Notes: generated from the sequence alone by a model not told the origin. A DNA stretch of 64,000 nucleotides from Microvirgula aerodenitrificans DSM 15089 (GCF_000620105.1 NZ_JHVK01000003.1:203529-267528), one strand, 5' to 3'. Shown: positions 52,929-61,663, counted from the stretch's first letter. Made by a program: numbers and translations.

Positions 52929-53989
52929 TACAGCGCCCCCACCGTGACGTTGCCGAGGCGAACCCACTCGACCTTGCCGGCGTCGACCAGCGGCACCACA
53001 TTGGCCGTCGGCTGGACGATGGCGCGGTCGACCACGCCGGGCAGGTCGGAGACCAGCGCCTCGATGCGGCTGCGGATCACGCTGTCACCGGGCGAAAGCT
53101 GGTTGAAGTAGCCGGCCAGCGCGGTCTGGATCTGGGCCTGGGCGGCGGGCAGGGTCAGCCCGGACAGGGAGACCCGGATGTCGATGTCGATGGTCTTCGG
53201 CGTCGGTGCCAGCACCAGGCTGTTGCGGGCGGTAACCGGCCGCAGGTCGTCGATATGCGCCTGCACGGCGGCCAGCGTGGCATCGGACGGCAGCGCGCCG
53301 CCGGCGGTGATGACCACGTCAACGGTGCCGAGGCCACGGCGCAACGGGTACACATAGGCGGCCGAGACGCCGGCGACTTCCATCGCCCAGCGCCGGTAGT
53401 CGTACTTGTTGCCACCGGCCGGCGGGCGACGGATCAGTTCCAGCAGGCGAGCCAGCAGTTCGCTGTCCGATTCTTCATCGACGCCGCCGGTCATGTCATG
53501 CAGGACAGCCTGGCTGGATACGCCGGATGGTGCCGCGGTCAGCTCAACGGTCGTGTCGATGCCGACATTGCCCACGGTACCGGCGCTGGCGGCGGCAATG
53601 GCGACGCTGGCCTTGCCGGCCGCATCAATCGCTGCCGCCCGGGTGGTGACATAGCTCTGCTCGCCCAGCCGGGCGGTCAGACCGGCCGGCAGTGCCGCAC
53701 CCGGCGTGCCGGTCACCTGCAACACCCCCTGAGCCGCCACCGCCGGCTTGCGGCTCAGGCCGCGCACGCGGGCGTGCAGTTCCAGGTACTCGCGGTCGGC
53801 GGTGTCGGGAAAAATCTGGCGCACGATCCAGGTCTGGTGCTGGTACAGCCCCTCGACCGCGCTGGCCACCGAGGTGGCGCGGATGAAATAGTCGCTGTCG
53901 GCGCCGGTGTCGGCGTCGGGCAGCTGGTTCTTGATGTCGCGCAGCAGGGCGTCGCGAATGCTGGCGAAAGCGGGTACGGTAAACGGCAT
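52928..53989 (-). CDS. Baseplate J family protein (Mu gp47-like)
   Basis: A 353-residue baseplate wedge protein. The sequence YLELHARVRGLSRKPAVAAQGVLQVTG and TGGVDEESDSELLARLLELIRRPPAGGNKYDYRRWA are hallmarks of the Baseplate_J/gp47 family (P2 gpJ, T4 gp6). It carries sheath contraction signals in the baseplate. The start overlaps the gp46-like stop (ATGA). Confidence 0.94.
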   Translation of the reverse strand: MPFTVPAFASIRDALLRDIKNQLPDADTGADSDYFIRATSVASAVEGLYQHQTWIVRQIFPDTADREYLELHARVRGLSRKPAVAAQGVLQVTGTPGAALPAGLTARLGEQSYVTTRAAAIDAAGKASVAIAAASAGTVGNVGIDTTVELTAAPSGVSSQAVLHDMTGGVDEESDSELLARLLELIRRPPAGGNKYDYRRWAMEVAGVSAAYVYPLRRGLGTVDVVITAGGALPSDATLAAVQAHIDDLRPVTARNSLVLAPTPKTIDIDIRVSLSGLTLPAAQAQIQTALAGYFNQLSPGDSVIRSRIEALVSDLPGVVDRAIVQPTANVVPLVDAGKVEWVRLGNVTVGAL

Positions 53990-54348
53990 CAGGCCACCTT
54001 CACGGGATGTTGGAAGTGATGGAGACGACCGCTGGCGTCCGTCACCCCGATCTGCAGCGCCAGCCAGCCGGTCGACGGCGTGTCGGGCCGCGAGGTGGTG
54101 ACGTCGATCAGGGTGGCGCGACCGTCCTTGAGCAGGGGGGCCAGCGCTTGTTCGCTGTACTGGCGGGCCAGTACGGCAACGCGGCTGACATCCTTCTCGC
54201 GCTGCAGTTCATGCAGGCGCGAGCCCAGCGTCGGATCGGCCCAGTAGCTGCCGAGCGGCGTCATCAGCCGCAGGTAGACTGCGTTGGCCAGGGTGTCGGT
54301 GCGGGTACCGGCGTAGTCGCCGGTTTGCGGGTCGATAAGAGCGTCCAT
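53989..54348 (-). CDS. Baseplate wedge protein gp46-like (GP46 family)
   Basis: A 119-residue protein of the phage GP46/gpW family. DTLANAVYLRLMTPLGSYWADPTLGSRLHEL is the family pattern, related to T4 gp25. It forms the inner baseplate wedge. Unlike its neighbours it is preceded by a 125-bp gap that contains a long hairpin (54422-54458), so its expression may be tuned separately. Confidence 0.92.
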   Translation of the reverse strand: MDALIDPQTGDYAGTRTDTLANAVYLRLMTPLGSYWADPTLGSRLHELQREKDVSRVAVLARQYSEQALAPLLKDGRATLIDVTTSRPDTPSTGWLALQIGVTDASGRLHHFQHPVKVA

Positions 54349-54421
54349 GAACCGATTGTGCCGGGCGGCCCGGATGGCGCTCAGTTGGGTGCTTTCAGTG
54401 CACAGCGACAGCCGGCCATAA

Positions 54422-54458
54422 ATGCAGAAAGGCAGCGCATCGCGCTGCCTTTCTGCAT
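54422..54458. other. 17-bp perfect stem-loop inside the tail operon
   Basis: ATGCAGAAAGGCAGCGC pairs exactly with its downstream arm around a 3-nt loop (54439-54441), between the gpV-like and gp46-like genes. Neither strand has a U-tract after the stem, so it is not a standard terminator. It may be a transcript processing or stabilising site, or a pausing signal. Confidence 0.8.
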
Positions 54459-54473
54459 CGGGTATGGCACAGC

Positions 54474-55103
54474 CTAGTTCGGCGCGCCGGTCACGCCGCC
54501 GGAGTCGCCCGGGTGGGTGTGGCTCATCAGGCTCTTGCCGCCGGCCACCACGTCGGCGGTCGCGATCAGCCCGCCGGTGATCGCCGCACCGCTGCCGCCC
54601 TGCAGCGCCATGCCGCCATTGCCGCTGAACTGGCCCTGGGCGGTCAGCTGGGCGCTGGTGGTCAGCATCGGCGTGTTGAAGTCGGCCTTGTCGCTGGCAT
54701 TGACCTCCCACTGCTTGCAGTTGACGCGGAACACGTCGCACTCGGTCTCGATCACCCGTCCGCGCTTCAGCACGATTTTCGCGCCCTCGTCGGTGTACAG
54801 CGCCACTTCGCCGGCTTCGAGCGCCTTCAGCCGGTAACTGCCGTGCTCGGTGGCGATCACGATGCCGTGGCTGGTTCGTCCGCCGATCGGCAGCACCACC
54901 GCCATCGTTCCCGGCAGCGGGTTCGAGGTAAAGCCGTAGTGCTGGAACAGTTCGTTGTCCTGCAAGCGCTCGCCGGCCAGGCCGTCAGCCTGGACCAGTT
55001 GCGTGGCCGATGCGCTGTCGGCGCGCGTCAGCACGCCGCGAAACGCCTGGCGCACGCCCGACATTGCCCGCTGGATTCGTTGGTCCACATCATTCCACAT
55101 CAT
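54474..55103 (-). CDS. Baseplate assembly spike protein V (Mu gp45-like)
   Basis: A 209-residue protein of the gpV/gp45 family: an N-terminal OB-type domain (VLPIGGRTSHGIVIATEHGSY) and a C-terminal beta-helix spike ending HTHPGDSGGVTG, where the HxH motif binds the metal ion at the spike apex. It pierces the target outer membrane after sheath contraction. GACAGGAGAAC precedes the start. Confidence 0.93.
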   Translation of the reverse strand: MMWNDVDQRIQRAMSGVRQAFRGVLTRADSASATQLVQADGLAGERLQDNELFQHYGFTSNPLPGTMAVVLPIGGRTSHGIVIATEHGSYRLKALEAGEVALYTDEGAKIVLKRGRVIETECDVFRVNCKQWEVNASDKADFNTPMLTTSAQLTAQGQFSGNGGMALQGGSGAAITGGLIATADVVAGGKSLMSHTHPGDSGGVTGAPN

Positions 55104-55112
55104 GTTCTCCTG

Positions 55113-56186
55113 TCATTTCTTGCTGCCGCGTCTGGCGCGGCGGGTCCATTTGCCCGGATCGGCATCCACGACCCATACGCCGTCCTCGACCAGGGTCAGC
55201 GTGGTGGTCGCCTGCTGCTCGCGTCCACCCTGGAACTTGCGCGACATCAGGAAGTACTCACCGTCGATGTCGTGCGGCTCGCACAGCACATGGATGCGCT
55301 GGCCCGGTTCCCACAGCACGCCGTCGCTGGTGCGATGGCCACTGACCACGGCGGTCAGCGCAAAGCTGCCGCGCCGGGCATCCGCCATCAGCTTGCGGGC
55401 GGCCAGTCCGGCCAGCACGTCGTTCTCGACGTCGTTTCTCGGCCGGATCAGTTCACGCTGCAGTTTCAGCTCTGGGTTGGTCGCCACTCCCTTGATGGCA
55501 TGCTTGCCAGCGTTGAGCGCATTGCCCTGCGACTGACCGAGTACGGTGATCTTCGAATACAGCCCGGTCATGTTGCGACGGCGTTTCAGGCTGACCAGGT
55601 TGTTGCCACGGCCGGCGCGGCGCATCACCAGGCTGGCCACCGGTGGCTGGCTGTAGTCGGGGCCGTCGATCACCAGCGTGCCATCCGGCTGGAACCACGC
55701 CCACAGGCCGTTGGCTTCGACCAGCTTTTTCAGCAGGTCCCAGGCGGTCGAGCCGGGTTCGACGTCGACTTTCTCCAGCCGCCGCGCATACTTCGGATCG
55801 AACTGGATCTTGTCGATACCAAGCGGCCGGACGACATCGGCCATCAGCTCGGCCAGCGTGATCTGCTTGCGGTTCAGCAGCGGTGCGGAGCAGTCGACCA
55901 GCACGCCGCCGAGGTCACGACCGCTCAGCATCAGCGTGTGGCCGCCCTTGTCGATCGACTCTTCGATCTCGTCGATGTAGCCGGTCATCACCGTGTCGGC
56001 ACCAACGCGCACCTGGATGGTGGCGCCGATGTCGACAATGGCCGGCACTTCGCCCCGTGGCAGACCCAGCGTCACATGCCAGGCATCGGCAATCGTCTCC
56101 AGATTGGAGTCCAGGTCATAACTGCTCCACTGGCTGTGGACCTTGCCGCCGATCAGCAGCGATACGGTGTTATCGGGCGTAGGCAT
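55113..56186 (-). CDS. Tail hub protein, gpD/Mu gp44-like (late control D family)
   Basis: A 357-residue hub protein, structural counterpart of P2 gpD and T4 gp27. SGRDLGGVLVDCSAP, KLVEANGLWAWFQPDGTLVI and GVLWEPGQRIHV are recognisable family stretches. Its trimer joins tube to spike. It overlaps the gp43-like gene by 17 bp. Confidence 0.92.
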   Translation of the reverse strand: MPTPDNTVSLLIGGKVHSQWSSYDLDSNLETIADAWHVTLGLPRGEVPAIVDIGATIQVRVGADTVMTGYIDEIEESIDKGGHTLMLSGRDLGGVLVDCSAPLLNRKQITLAELMADVVRPLGIDKIQFDPKYARRLEKVDVEPGSTAWDLLKKLVEANGLWAWFQPDGTLVIDGPDYSQPPVASLVMRRAGRGNNLVSLKRRRNMTGLYSKITVLGQSQGNALNAGKHAIKGVATNPELKLQRELIRPRNDVENDVLAGLAARKLMADARRGSFALTAVVSGHRTSDGVLWEPGQRIHVLCEPHDIDGEYFLMSRKFQGGREQQATTTLTLVEDGVWVVDADPGKWTRRARRGSKK

Positions 56187-57450
56187 TCAGCGTGTCTCCG
56201 GTCTGCAGGCCATTGGGGTTGATCAGGGTCGGGTTCAGCCGGGCCAGTTCGCCGGCGCGGCTGTAGTCGCCGTACCAGCGGAAGGCCAGCAGGTGCAGGT
56301 TGCCCGGCGCCTCGACGCGGCGTGTCACCAGCGGCGGCAGCACGTCGATCACGGACACGGCCGCACGCTGCACGCCGAGTGCGGCATCCTTCAGCGATTC
56401 GGTCACCGGGCGGGCGGTCTCGACCGGCAGCAGGTCGCGCCAGGCATCGATGCTCGCCTGCAGCGATTCGCGCACGTCATTGCTGATCTGCTCGATCTCC
56501 TGCGGCGACAGCGTTGGCTGTTCGGCTTCGGCCGCAAAAATCTGCCCGGCGGTCTCGGCCAGTGCGGTCGAGGCCGCCACCCGCACCATGGCCGTCACCA
56601 GCGCGACATCGTCGGCATGGGCGCCGACCGGCTGGACGGCGGCATTCGCGGCAGCGGAACCCGAGCCGCTGCTGCCGGCCGTGGTCGACACCGTGCCGGC
56701 CGCGACCCGGGCCGGCAACTGGACCACGCCATCAAACTGGCGCACCAGGCTTTTCCAGTCGGACAGCACCGCGCCGCTGCCGAAACCGCACTGCTCGGCC
56801 ATGCCGCGCATCATGCCCACCACATCGCTGGCGAAGGCGCGCGGGTAGTCGATCATGTCCAGGGTAGTGCCAATCACGCCGCTGATCTGGCTGCGGATAT
56901 TGCTCAGCGTGCCGGTCAGCACACTGCGCAGCGCGTTCAGCCGTGCCAGGTTGTTCTTGATTCCCTTCAGTGTGTCGAACACCGACGAGAAGGCTCCGGC
57001 GCCGTTGCCGAAGGCAGCCGACATCAGCAGGGAAATCACGTCGGCCAGTTGCAGCGGCAGCTGGCGGACGAAGAACGGGTTGCCCGGCGTGGCCTCGGTA
57101 AAGTTCAGCACCACCGTGCACGAGTCCGGCGTTTCGCCTTTGTGGGAGATGGTGTAGCCGGTCGGCAGCGCGTCCTTGATGCTGCCGAACACCGGGTGGA
57201 TCAGTTCACCGGTCCCGCCCTGGTCCAGCACCGCCAGCAGGGTCTGCAGCCGCGATTCATAGCTGTCGCCATGGAAGAAGGCCGTGATCTTGACCGTACG
57301 CGCCTTGCGCCCGAGGTCCTCGACGTCGGCGCCGTCCAGGTACGGGTATTCATGGCTGGCCACGGCGCGGCTGGCGCTGTCCTCGGTTTCCAGGCAATCG
57401 AAGGGCACGCCACGGAACGACGCGTCGAGCAGGGTGTATTCCCAGGCCAT
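56170..57450 (-). CDS. DNA circularisation N-terminal family tail protein (Mu gp43/gpN-like)
   Basis: A 426-residue protein. The N-terminal DNA_circ_N domain starts FRGVPFDCLETEDSASRAVASHEYPY. The C-terminus (RAGELARLNPTLINPNGLQTGDTLNAY) looks like a short LysM/gpX segment used to attach to the tube. Despite the family name it is a tail-baseplate component in Mu. The start overlaps the tape-measure stop (TAATG). Confidence 0.9.
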   Translation of the reverse strand: MAWEYTLLDASFRGVPFDCLETEDSASRAVASHEYPYLDGADVEDLGRKARTVKITAFFHGDSYESRLQTLLAVLDQGGTGELIHPVFGSIKDALPTGYTISHKGETPDSCTVVLNFTEATPGNPFFVRQLPLQLADVISLLMSAAFGNGAGAFSSVFDTLKGIKNNLARLNALRSVLTGTLSNIRSQISGVIGTTLDMIDYPRAFASDVVGMMRGMAEQCGFGSGAVLSDWKSLVRQFDGVVQLPARVAAGTVSTTAGSSGSGSAAANAAVQPVGAHADDVALVTAMVRVAASTALAETAGQIFAAEAEQPTLSPQEIEQISNDVRESLQASIDAWRDLLPVETARPVTESLKDAALGVQRAAVSVIDVLPPLVTRRVEAPGNLHLLAFRWYGDYSRAGELARLNPTLINPNGLQTGDTLNAYAR

Positions 57451-59042
57451 TATTGTCTCCTTGCGTTGCGGGTGTTGGCTTCGGTGACGATGGAGAAGAT
57501 CTTGTCAGCCAGCCCATGGAGGTTCACGCTGATATTGATGTTCTGCATGGTGCTGCCGGCTTTCTGTGCACTGTTTGCTGCCCGATCGAGCCGGGGTGAA
57601 CGCGGCGTCTCGCCCAGACCAAAGCGGCCTGCGGCCTGCCGTTGCAGGGCCGGGTCGAATTTGCGGACGGCCTGTTGCGGGCTGGAAATCGGGAGCGGTT
57701 TGAAGACCGGCGGACTGATGTCCTTGCCGAAGCGGGTGACAGCCATTCGCCTGGCCGTTTTTTCGTGATCTTCCTTGGTGACCTTGGACGCGATGTAGCC
57801 CAGCGCAGCGGCCCATGCGACGCCCCCGGCCGCCGCCTTGTATGGCATCGGAACCATATTGAATGCCTCGCTGGCAGCCCCGGTCAGCACAGCGCCTCCG
57901 AACAATGCCCACGGATCGTCCATTTTTATTGGCATGAGCTTGTCCCAGCCCTCGCGCACCAGCGTGACGGGAGGGGCAAGCTTGTCCCGCTCGGCCTGGA
58001 CTTCACGCATCCTGGTCTTGCCGTTATCCGAGTTTTTGAACGCCGCCAGTTCGGCCTCGAGAGGCTTGGCTGCGGCGCTTTGGGATGCCTGATCCATCCG
58101 GGCACGGATGGCCGCAGTCCGACTGCTCATCGCGACCAGTGTTGGCACCAGCGAGGGGTTGGTAATGCCGGCCTTTTTCAGCGATGCCTCGGTTGTCAGG
58201 CCTTTTTTCGCCAGCGCATCCGAAAGGCCAAGGATGCCGTCCACCCCATTCTCGCCGGTGAACTTGCCATCCTTCACATACCGGCGGGTATTGATGCCGG
58301 TAACCTGGCCGATCTGCTTGAGCACTGTCGGATCAGCCAGATTTCTCAGCCCGTGCGCAGCCTCCGCTGCCGCCCATTTCGGATCGTTCTTGCCGGACGA
58401 GCGCATCAGTTCCGGCAGCAGCGAAGCGGTCAGGTTCAGCCCTTTCTCGCCATTGATACCGACGGCAGCAGCTTCCTGCCACAGGGTCGAATCCCCGCGT
58501 GAAAGTTGACCGATATCGATGTTCCTGCTCTTGCGGTGGACCTGAAGCAGGTTGTGCACGGCACCCACCCGCGAACGGTCGATGCCCATCTGTTGGGACA
58601 GTGCGAGATCCATGCCGGCCACATCGCTCGGCGCGACCTGATAGACCGTCGCGGCACGCCCGCTTTGGCGCGTACTCTCTTTGTTGTCTGCTGCTGCGTA
58701 CCTGGCTTTGTTGAATACTTCGGCCGCGCCCAGCATGTCTTTGGAAGGTTGATAGGCGTCGGGAGACAGCCAGTCCACAAACTGGCCCAGTGCCTCGGCT
58801 TCCCTGGCATCCAGCGAGGCATTGGCCGCCCGCAAGGCCTTGACTCTCGCCCAGTACTCCCGGTTCGCCTTTGTGCTCTCGGCAAGCCCAATCATTTGCC
58901 CCGGCACAGAAATGGCAGTCATTGCCCCCGAGAGCACTTTCGGGGCCCAGCGGGAATTATTGAACTTCCGGATGGCGGCCAGTTGCGGATCGTTGTCGGA
59001 ATTAATCTCTTTTACAGCCGAAGAGGATGACTGTTTACTCAT
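57450..59042 (-). CDS. Tail tape measure protein (Mu gp42-like)
   Basis: A 530-residue mostly helical protein located directly after the frameshifted tail chaperone gene, where the tape measure always stands. It has a hydrophobic stretch around residues 390-435 (WALFGGAVLTGAASEAFNMV...AAALGYIA) that could cross a membrane. At the usual 1.5 angstrom per residue a tape of this size means a rather short tail. Start ATG 59042 is chosen over an upstream in-frame start because it has AGG upstream and lies after the chaperone stop. Confidence 0.85.
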   Translation of the reverse strand: MSKQSSSSAVKEINSDNDPQLAAIRKFNNSRWAPKVLSGAMTAISVPGQMIGLAESTKANREYWARVKALRAANASLDAREAEALGQFVDWLSPDAYQPSKDMLGAAEVFNKARYAAADNKESTRQSGRAATVYQVAPSDVAGMDLALSQQMGIDRSRVGAVHNLLQVHRKSRNIDIGQLSRGDSTLWQEAAAVGINGEKGLNLTASLLPELMRSSGKNDPKWAAAEAAHGLRNLADPTVLKQIGQVTGINTRRYVKDGKFTGENGVDGILGLSDALAKKGLTTEASLKKAGITNPSLVPTLVAMSSRTAAIRARMDQASQSAAAKPLEAELAAFKNSDNGKTRMREVQAERDKLAPPVTLVREGWDKLMPIKMDDPWALFGGAVLTGAASEAFNMVPMPYKAAAGGVAWAAALGYIASKVTKEDHEKTARRMAVTRFGKDISPPVFKPLPISSPQQAVRKFDPALQRQAAGRFGLGETPRSPRLDRAANSAQKAGSTMQNINISVNLHGLADKIFSIVTEANTRNARRQ

Positions 59043-59116
59043 AGCATTCTTGACCTGTAGGTAATGGAAAGGCGCGCGGGCTTTCACCCGCGCCCTTCCG
59101 TTGCGACCATTCCCCG

Positions 59117-59727
59117 TCACTTGCCTTCGGCGGGAATCCGGCGGCGTTGCGATGTGACGCGGCGACCGGCAGCAGAGGCGCCGGCGCCGTTGTCCTCATC
59201 GGCGACTGCCCGCGACATCGCCAGCAGGTACAGCCACTCGGCTTCGGTCAGTTCGACAGCTGGCTTGCCAAACACCGCACCAGCCTTTTCAGCGTGGCGG
59301 TACTTGAAGCGTTCAAACGCGCTGTCTGTGGCGTTTTTTTTACCTCGTCGAGCAAGGCGTCAAAGGCGTCGTCGCTCATCCGCGTCGGGCTGTAATCGCG
59401 CTCGAAGCCCAGGTACTCGTCGAGCAGGAAGACCTTCTGTTCGCGGGTCAGCGTTTCCGCCAGCTGGTCGGCCGACTCGAACACCGGCTTGCCGGTCTCC
59501 GGGTCGAGCACGGCCTGCGCCAGCAGCAGGTCGGCCAGATGCCGCTCGTACAGCTCGCCGCTGGTCGGCGTCAGCTCGACATCGGCAAACGCCTGGTGAG
59601 CGGCCAGGCCGGCTGCGCCATAGTCCTTTTCGGACAGCAGGCGCAGCGTCAGGCTGGCGTCACCGAGCGTGACCGGATGGCGGACATCGCCGGCGTGCTT
59701 GAGCTTTTCCAGCAGGGTCATGGTCAT
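59117..59727 (-). CDS. Frameshifted tail assembly chaperone (gpG-T / Mu gp41' type)
   Basis: If ribosomes slip back one base on A-AAA-AAA at 59341-59335, the 131 residues read in the zero frame are followed by 72 residues of the -1 frame (starting NATDSAFERFKY, ending IPAEGK) and a TGA at 59119-59117. The extension has GKPAVELTEAEWLYLLAMS, a plausible tape-binding segment. Two-product chaperones made this way are general in long-tailed phages and known from Mu. The total is 203 residues; I read the -1 frame directly from the sequence. Confidence 0.85.
59248..59727 (-). CDS. Tail assembly chaperone, zero-frame product (Mu gp41-like)
   Basis: A 159-residue helical protein. HAGDVRHPVTLGDASLTLRLLSEKDYGAA and LLDEYLGFERDYSPTRMSDDAFDALLDEV are typical for Mu-like gp41. 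It coats the tape measure during tail assembly. ATG 59727 overlaps the tube stop (ATGA); ATG 59721 is an alternative. Residues after 131 in this frame (TPQTARLNASS...) come after the slippery run and are probably unimportant. Confidence 0.88.
   Translation of the reverse strand: MTMTLLEKLKHAGDVRHPVTLGDASLTLRLLSEKDYGAAGLAAHQAFADVELTPTSGELYERHLADLLLAQAVLDPETGKPVFESADQLAETLTREQKVFLLDEYLGFERDYSPTRMSDDAFDALLDEVKKTPQTARLNASSTATLKRLVRCLASQLSN
59334..59341 (-). other. Programmed -1 frameshift slippery site
   Basis: Eight consecutive A residues on the minus strand, read GTA-AAA-AAA-ACG in the zero frame, allow both tRNA-Lys to re-pair after a -1 slip. The downstream -1 frame stays open for 72 codons up to just before the tape-measure gene, the arrangement expected of a tail G/GT site. 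Confidence 0.85.
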
Positions 59728-60098
59728 TCGATCACCCGGCGCAGCGATTGCAGCTTCAGCGTGCGACGGCCTTCGCTGTCGACAGTGAACTTGTTGCCGA
59801 TTTCAATCACGAAGCAGTCGAGGTAGCTTTCGCGCTGGCCGTCGCCGGTCGCCGGGTAGATGGTCAGCTTGGCCTTGTCGATCGCTTCCCAGTCGAGGTC
59901 GCCGGACAGCGGGATCGCCACGGTCAGGTCGAGCGAGTATTCGGCAACGCCCTTCGAGTAGCCCTTGGCACGGCCGCTGCGGGTCATGGTTTTCACCAGC
60001 TTGCGGCCGGTCTTGGTGACGACATTGAGGTCGATGACTTCGATTTCCTTGCCGTCGACTTCCAGCGCCATGGCGCCGGCGTATTCCTGAAGTGCCAT
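59724..60098 (-). CDS. Tail tube protein (Mu gpM-like)
   Basis: A 124-residue tube subunit beginning MALQEYAGAMALEVDGKEIEVIDLNV, with TRSGRAKGYSKGVAEYSLDLTV, a pattern of Mu gpM and FluMu tubes. It stacks as hexamer rings inside the sheath. AGGAGAATT lies upstream of the ATG. It follows the sheath gene with a GC-rich stem-loop in the gap. Confidence 0.93.
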   Translation of the reverse strand: MALQEYAGAMALEVDGKEIEVIDLNVVTKTGRKLVKTMTRSGRAKGYSKGVAEYSLDLTVAIPLSGDLDWEAIDKAKLTIYPATGDGQRESYLDCFVIEIGNKFTVDSEGRRTLKLQSLRRVIE

Positions 60099-60118
60099 TT
60101 GAATTCTCCTGATGGGTT

Positions 60119-60152
60119 GGGGGCGGTCTTTCCGGACCGGGTGGCCGCCCCC
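60119..60152. other. Stem-loop between sheath and tube genes
   Basis: GGGGGCGG pairs with CCGCCCCC over an 18-nt loop that has its own small TCCGGA palindrome. It lies 10 bp after the sheath stop. There is no U-tract, so it would act as mRNA stabiliser or partial attenuator rather than full terminator. Confidence 0.5.
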
Positions 60153-60161
60153 GGGTGGTGG

Positions 60162-61583
60162 TTACAGCAGCAGGTCGATGCGACCGGCGAACACGTGCAG
60201 ACCGTTGACCACGTCGACCGGGATCTTGGCGTCGAGGCGGTTCACGTCCTGGCTGTCGCGTTCGACGATCAGGCCGGCCTTGTTGGCGTCCACCGCTTCG
60301 ACGATTTCCAGCTCTTCCAGCTTGTAGAGCACGTCCAGCAGCTCGGAGCGGACCTTGTCCGGCGTGCGCTCGCTGAGCTTTTCGCGCGGGAAGCGCAGGC
60401 TGATGCGTTCGCGGCAGGCCTTGCGGACGTAGTCCAGGGTGCGGATGGTGGTGATGTCGAGCAGCGCCACGTCGTCGACGCCTTGCGGGTCGCGGGTGTA
60501 GGTGCTGATGGCACGCACGATCTGCACGCGGTCGCCGGGGCCGACTTCCAGCGGGGTCAGGCCGTGGTACAGCGCGTTTTCCTGTTCGGTGCGACTCGGC
60601 CACTGGTCGATGCCGGTCACGTCCAGGCCCTTGATTTCCAGGGTGTTCAGCGGGCGGGCCGGGTCTTCCTCGAAGGCGAGCACGGCGGCGTAGCCGGCGG
60701 CGATTTCAGCCGGCAGGCGCACCGAGCCACGGTGCCAGGCACCGGTGACGCGGCCGCTGTTGATCAGGCCGGCCAGGGTGGAGCCGCTGGCCAGGCTGCC
60801 GGCATGGCCGAACACGCCGACCGCGCCGCGCTGTTCCATCGGACCGGAGACGAACTCCAGGTGGTCGCGGATCGCACCCAGGCTGACGCTGTCGGCCAGC
60901 GGGCTGACGATCAGGTTGTGACCGCCAGCCACGACGGCGGCCAGGGCCGGCGCCAGGTCCGGATCGACGGCGCCATGGGCCATCGCCACCACGGTGGCGG
61001 ACACGCCCGGGGCGGTAACCGCGCTCTTCAGCACGATGCCGTTGCCGAAGCTGCCCTTGTGGCGGGCGGCCAGCGTCAGCACGCCGGCTTCGACCGTGGC
61101 GGTCAGCGGCAGGTCGGCCTTCTTGTCCAGCGCGACCTTGAGCGCGGTGGCGATGGCGGCAGCGGTGTCGCCGCTGACGACGGCGACGTCGACGCGGGTC
61201 GCACCGACCGACAGGCTGACCACGCCGGCGCCGGTAGCCGGACCGGTCACGGTGACGGTGCCGGTGGCAGCCACGGCGGCTTCGGCGTCGTCGACGGCGA
61301 TCACGGTCAGTTGCAGGTACGGATTGGCGGTGATGGCGGCGCGCGCCATCAGGTGGGCGGCGGAACCGCGACCGAACAGCTGTGCGGCCTGCTCGTCACT
61401 GAACACGTCGACCGGTGCCAGCGCCGGCTGGGTGCCGGTGGCCAGGCGCTGGCCGATGGCCAGTACCTTCTGCAGGTTGCCCGGCAGGGTGCGCACGGCC
61501 AGTTTGGTGTTGAACTCGAAATACTTGCCCGGTTTGCGGATGCTGGCCGGGATGCTGTCGAAACTGATGTTCGGGCTGGCCAT
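60162..61583 (-). CDS. Contractile tail sheath protein (Mu gpL-like)
   Basis: A 473-residue sheath protein. It starts MASPNISFDSIPASIRKPGKYFEF, the Mu gpL N-terminus, and has LPAEIAAGYAAVLAFEEDPARPLNTLEIKGL and GDRVQIVRAISTYTRD in the C-terminal interlocking domain. Its presence shows that the particle is contractile. It starts at ATG 61583 within the TAA of the small upstream gene (TAATG), so the two are translationally coupled. Confidence 0.96.
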   Translation of the reverse strand: MASPNISFDSIPASIRKPGKYFEFNTKLAVRTLPGNLQKVLAIGQRLATGTQPALAPVDVFSDEQAAQLFGRGSAAHLMARAAITANPYLQLTVIAVDDAEAAVAATGTVTVTGPATGAGVVSLSVGATRVDVAVVSGDTAAAIATALKVALDKKADLPLTATVEAGVLTLAARHKGSFGNGIVLKSAVTAPGVSATVVAMAHGAVDPDLAPALAAVVAGGHNLIVSPLADSVSLGAIRDHLEFVSGPMEQRGAVGVFGHAGSLASGSTLAGLINSGRVTGAWHRGSVRLPAEIAAGYAAVLAFEEDPARPLNTLEIKGLDVTGIDQWPSRTEQENALYHGLTPLEVGPGDRVQIVRAISTYTRDPQGVDDVALLDITTIRTLDYVRKACRERISLRFPREKLSERTPDKVRSELLDVLYKLEELEIVEAVDANKAGLIVERDSQDVNRLDAKIPVDVVNGLHVFAGRIDLLL

Positions 61584-61663
61584 TACGCGGCTCCTTTCTG
61601 TTGTTGCACTACGTGCGAATCGTGGGTGTGACCGGTGAAGCCGGACGCGGCGTCTGCTTTCAT
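61583..61663 (-). CDS. 26-residue microprotein in the gp38 position
   Basis: ATG 61663 follows CAGGAGCGAAGC and overlaps the gp37 stop (ATGA); its TAA overlaps the sheath ATG (TAATG). The peptide contains GHTHDSHVVQQQK, rich in His. The position matches the DUF2635 (Mu gp38) gene between gp37 and the sheath, but the sequence does not resemble that family and is shorter. The double coupling and strong ribosome binding site argue that it is translated, perhaps only as a coupler. Confidence 0.55.
   Translation of the reverse strand: MKADAASGFTGHTHDSHVVQQQKGAA

Noticed and set aside
56143-57768. A 541-codon plus-strand frame in the tail block
   Set aside because: Antisense to the gp43-like and tape-measure genes; all module genes run leftward with overlapping starts.
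59248-59356. Frameshift as sequencing error or pseudogene
   Set aside because: Both frames are open and the site is the standard slippery heptamer in the gene where such frameshifts are the rule, so programmed slippage is the better reading.
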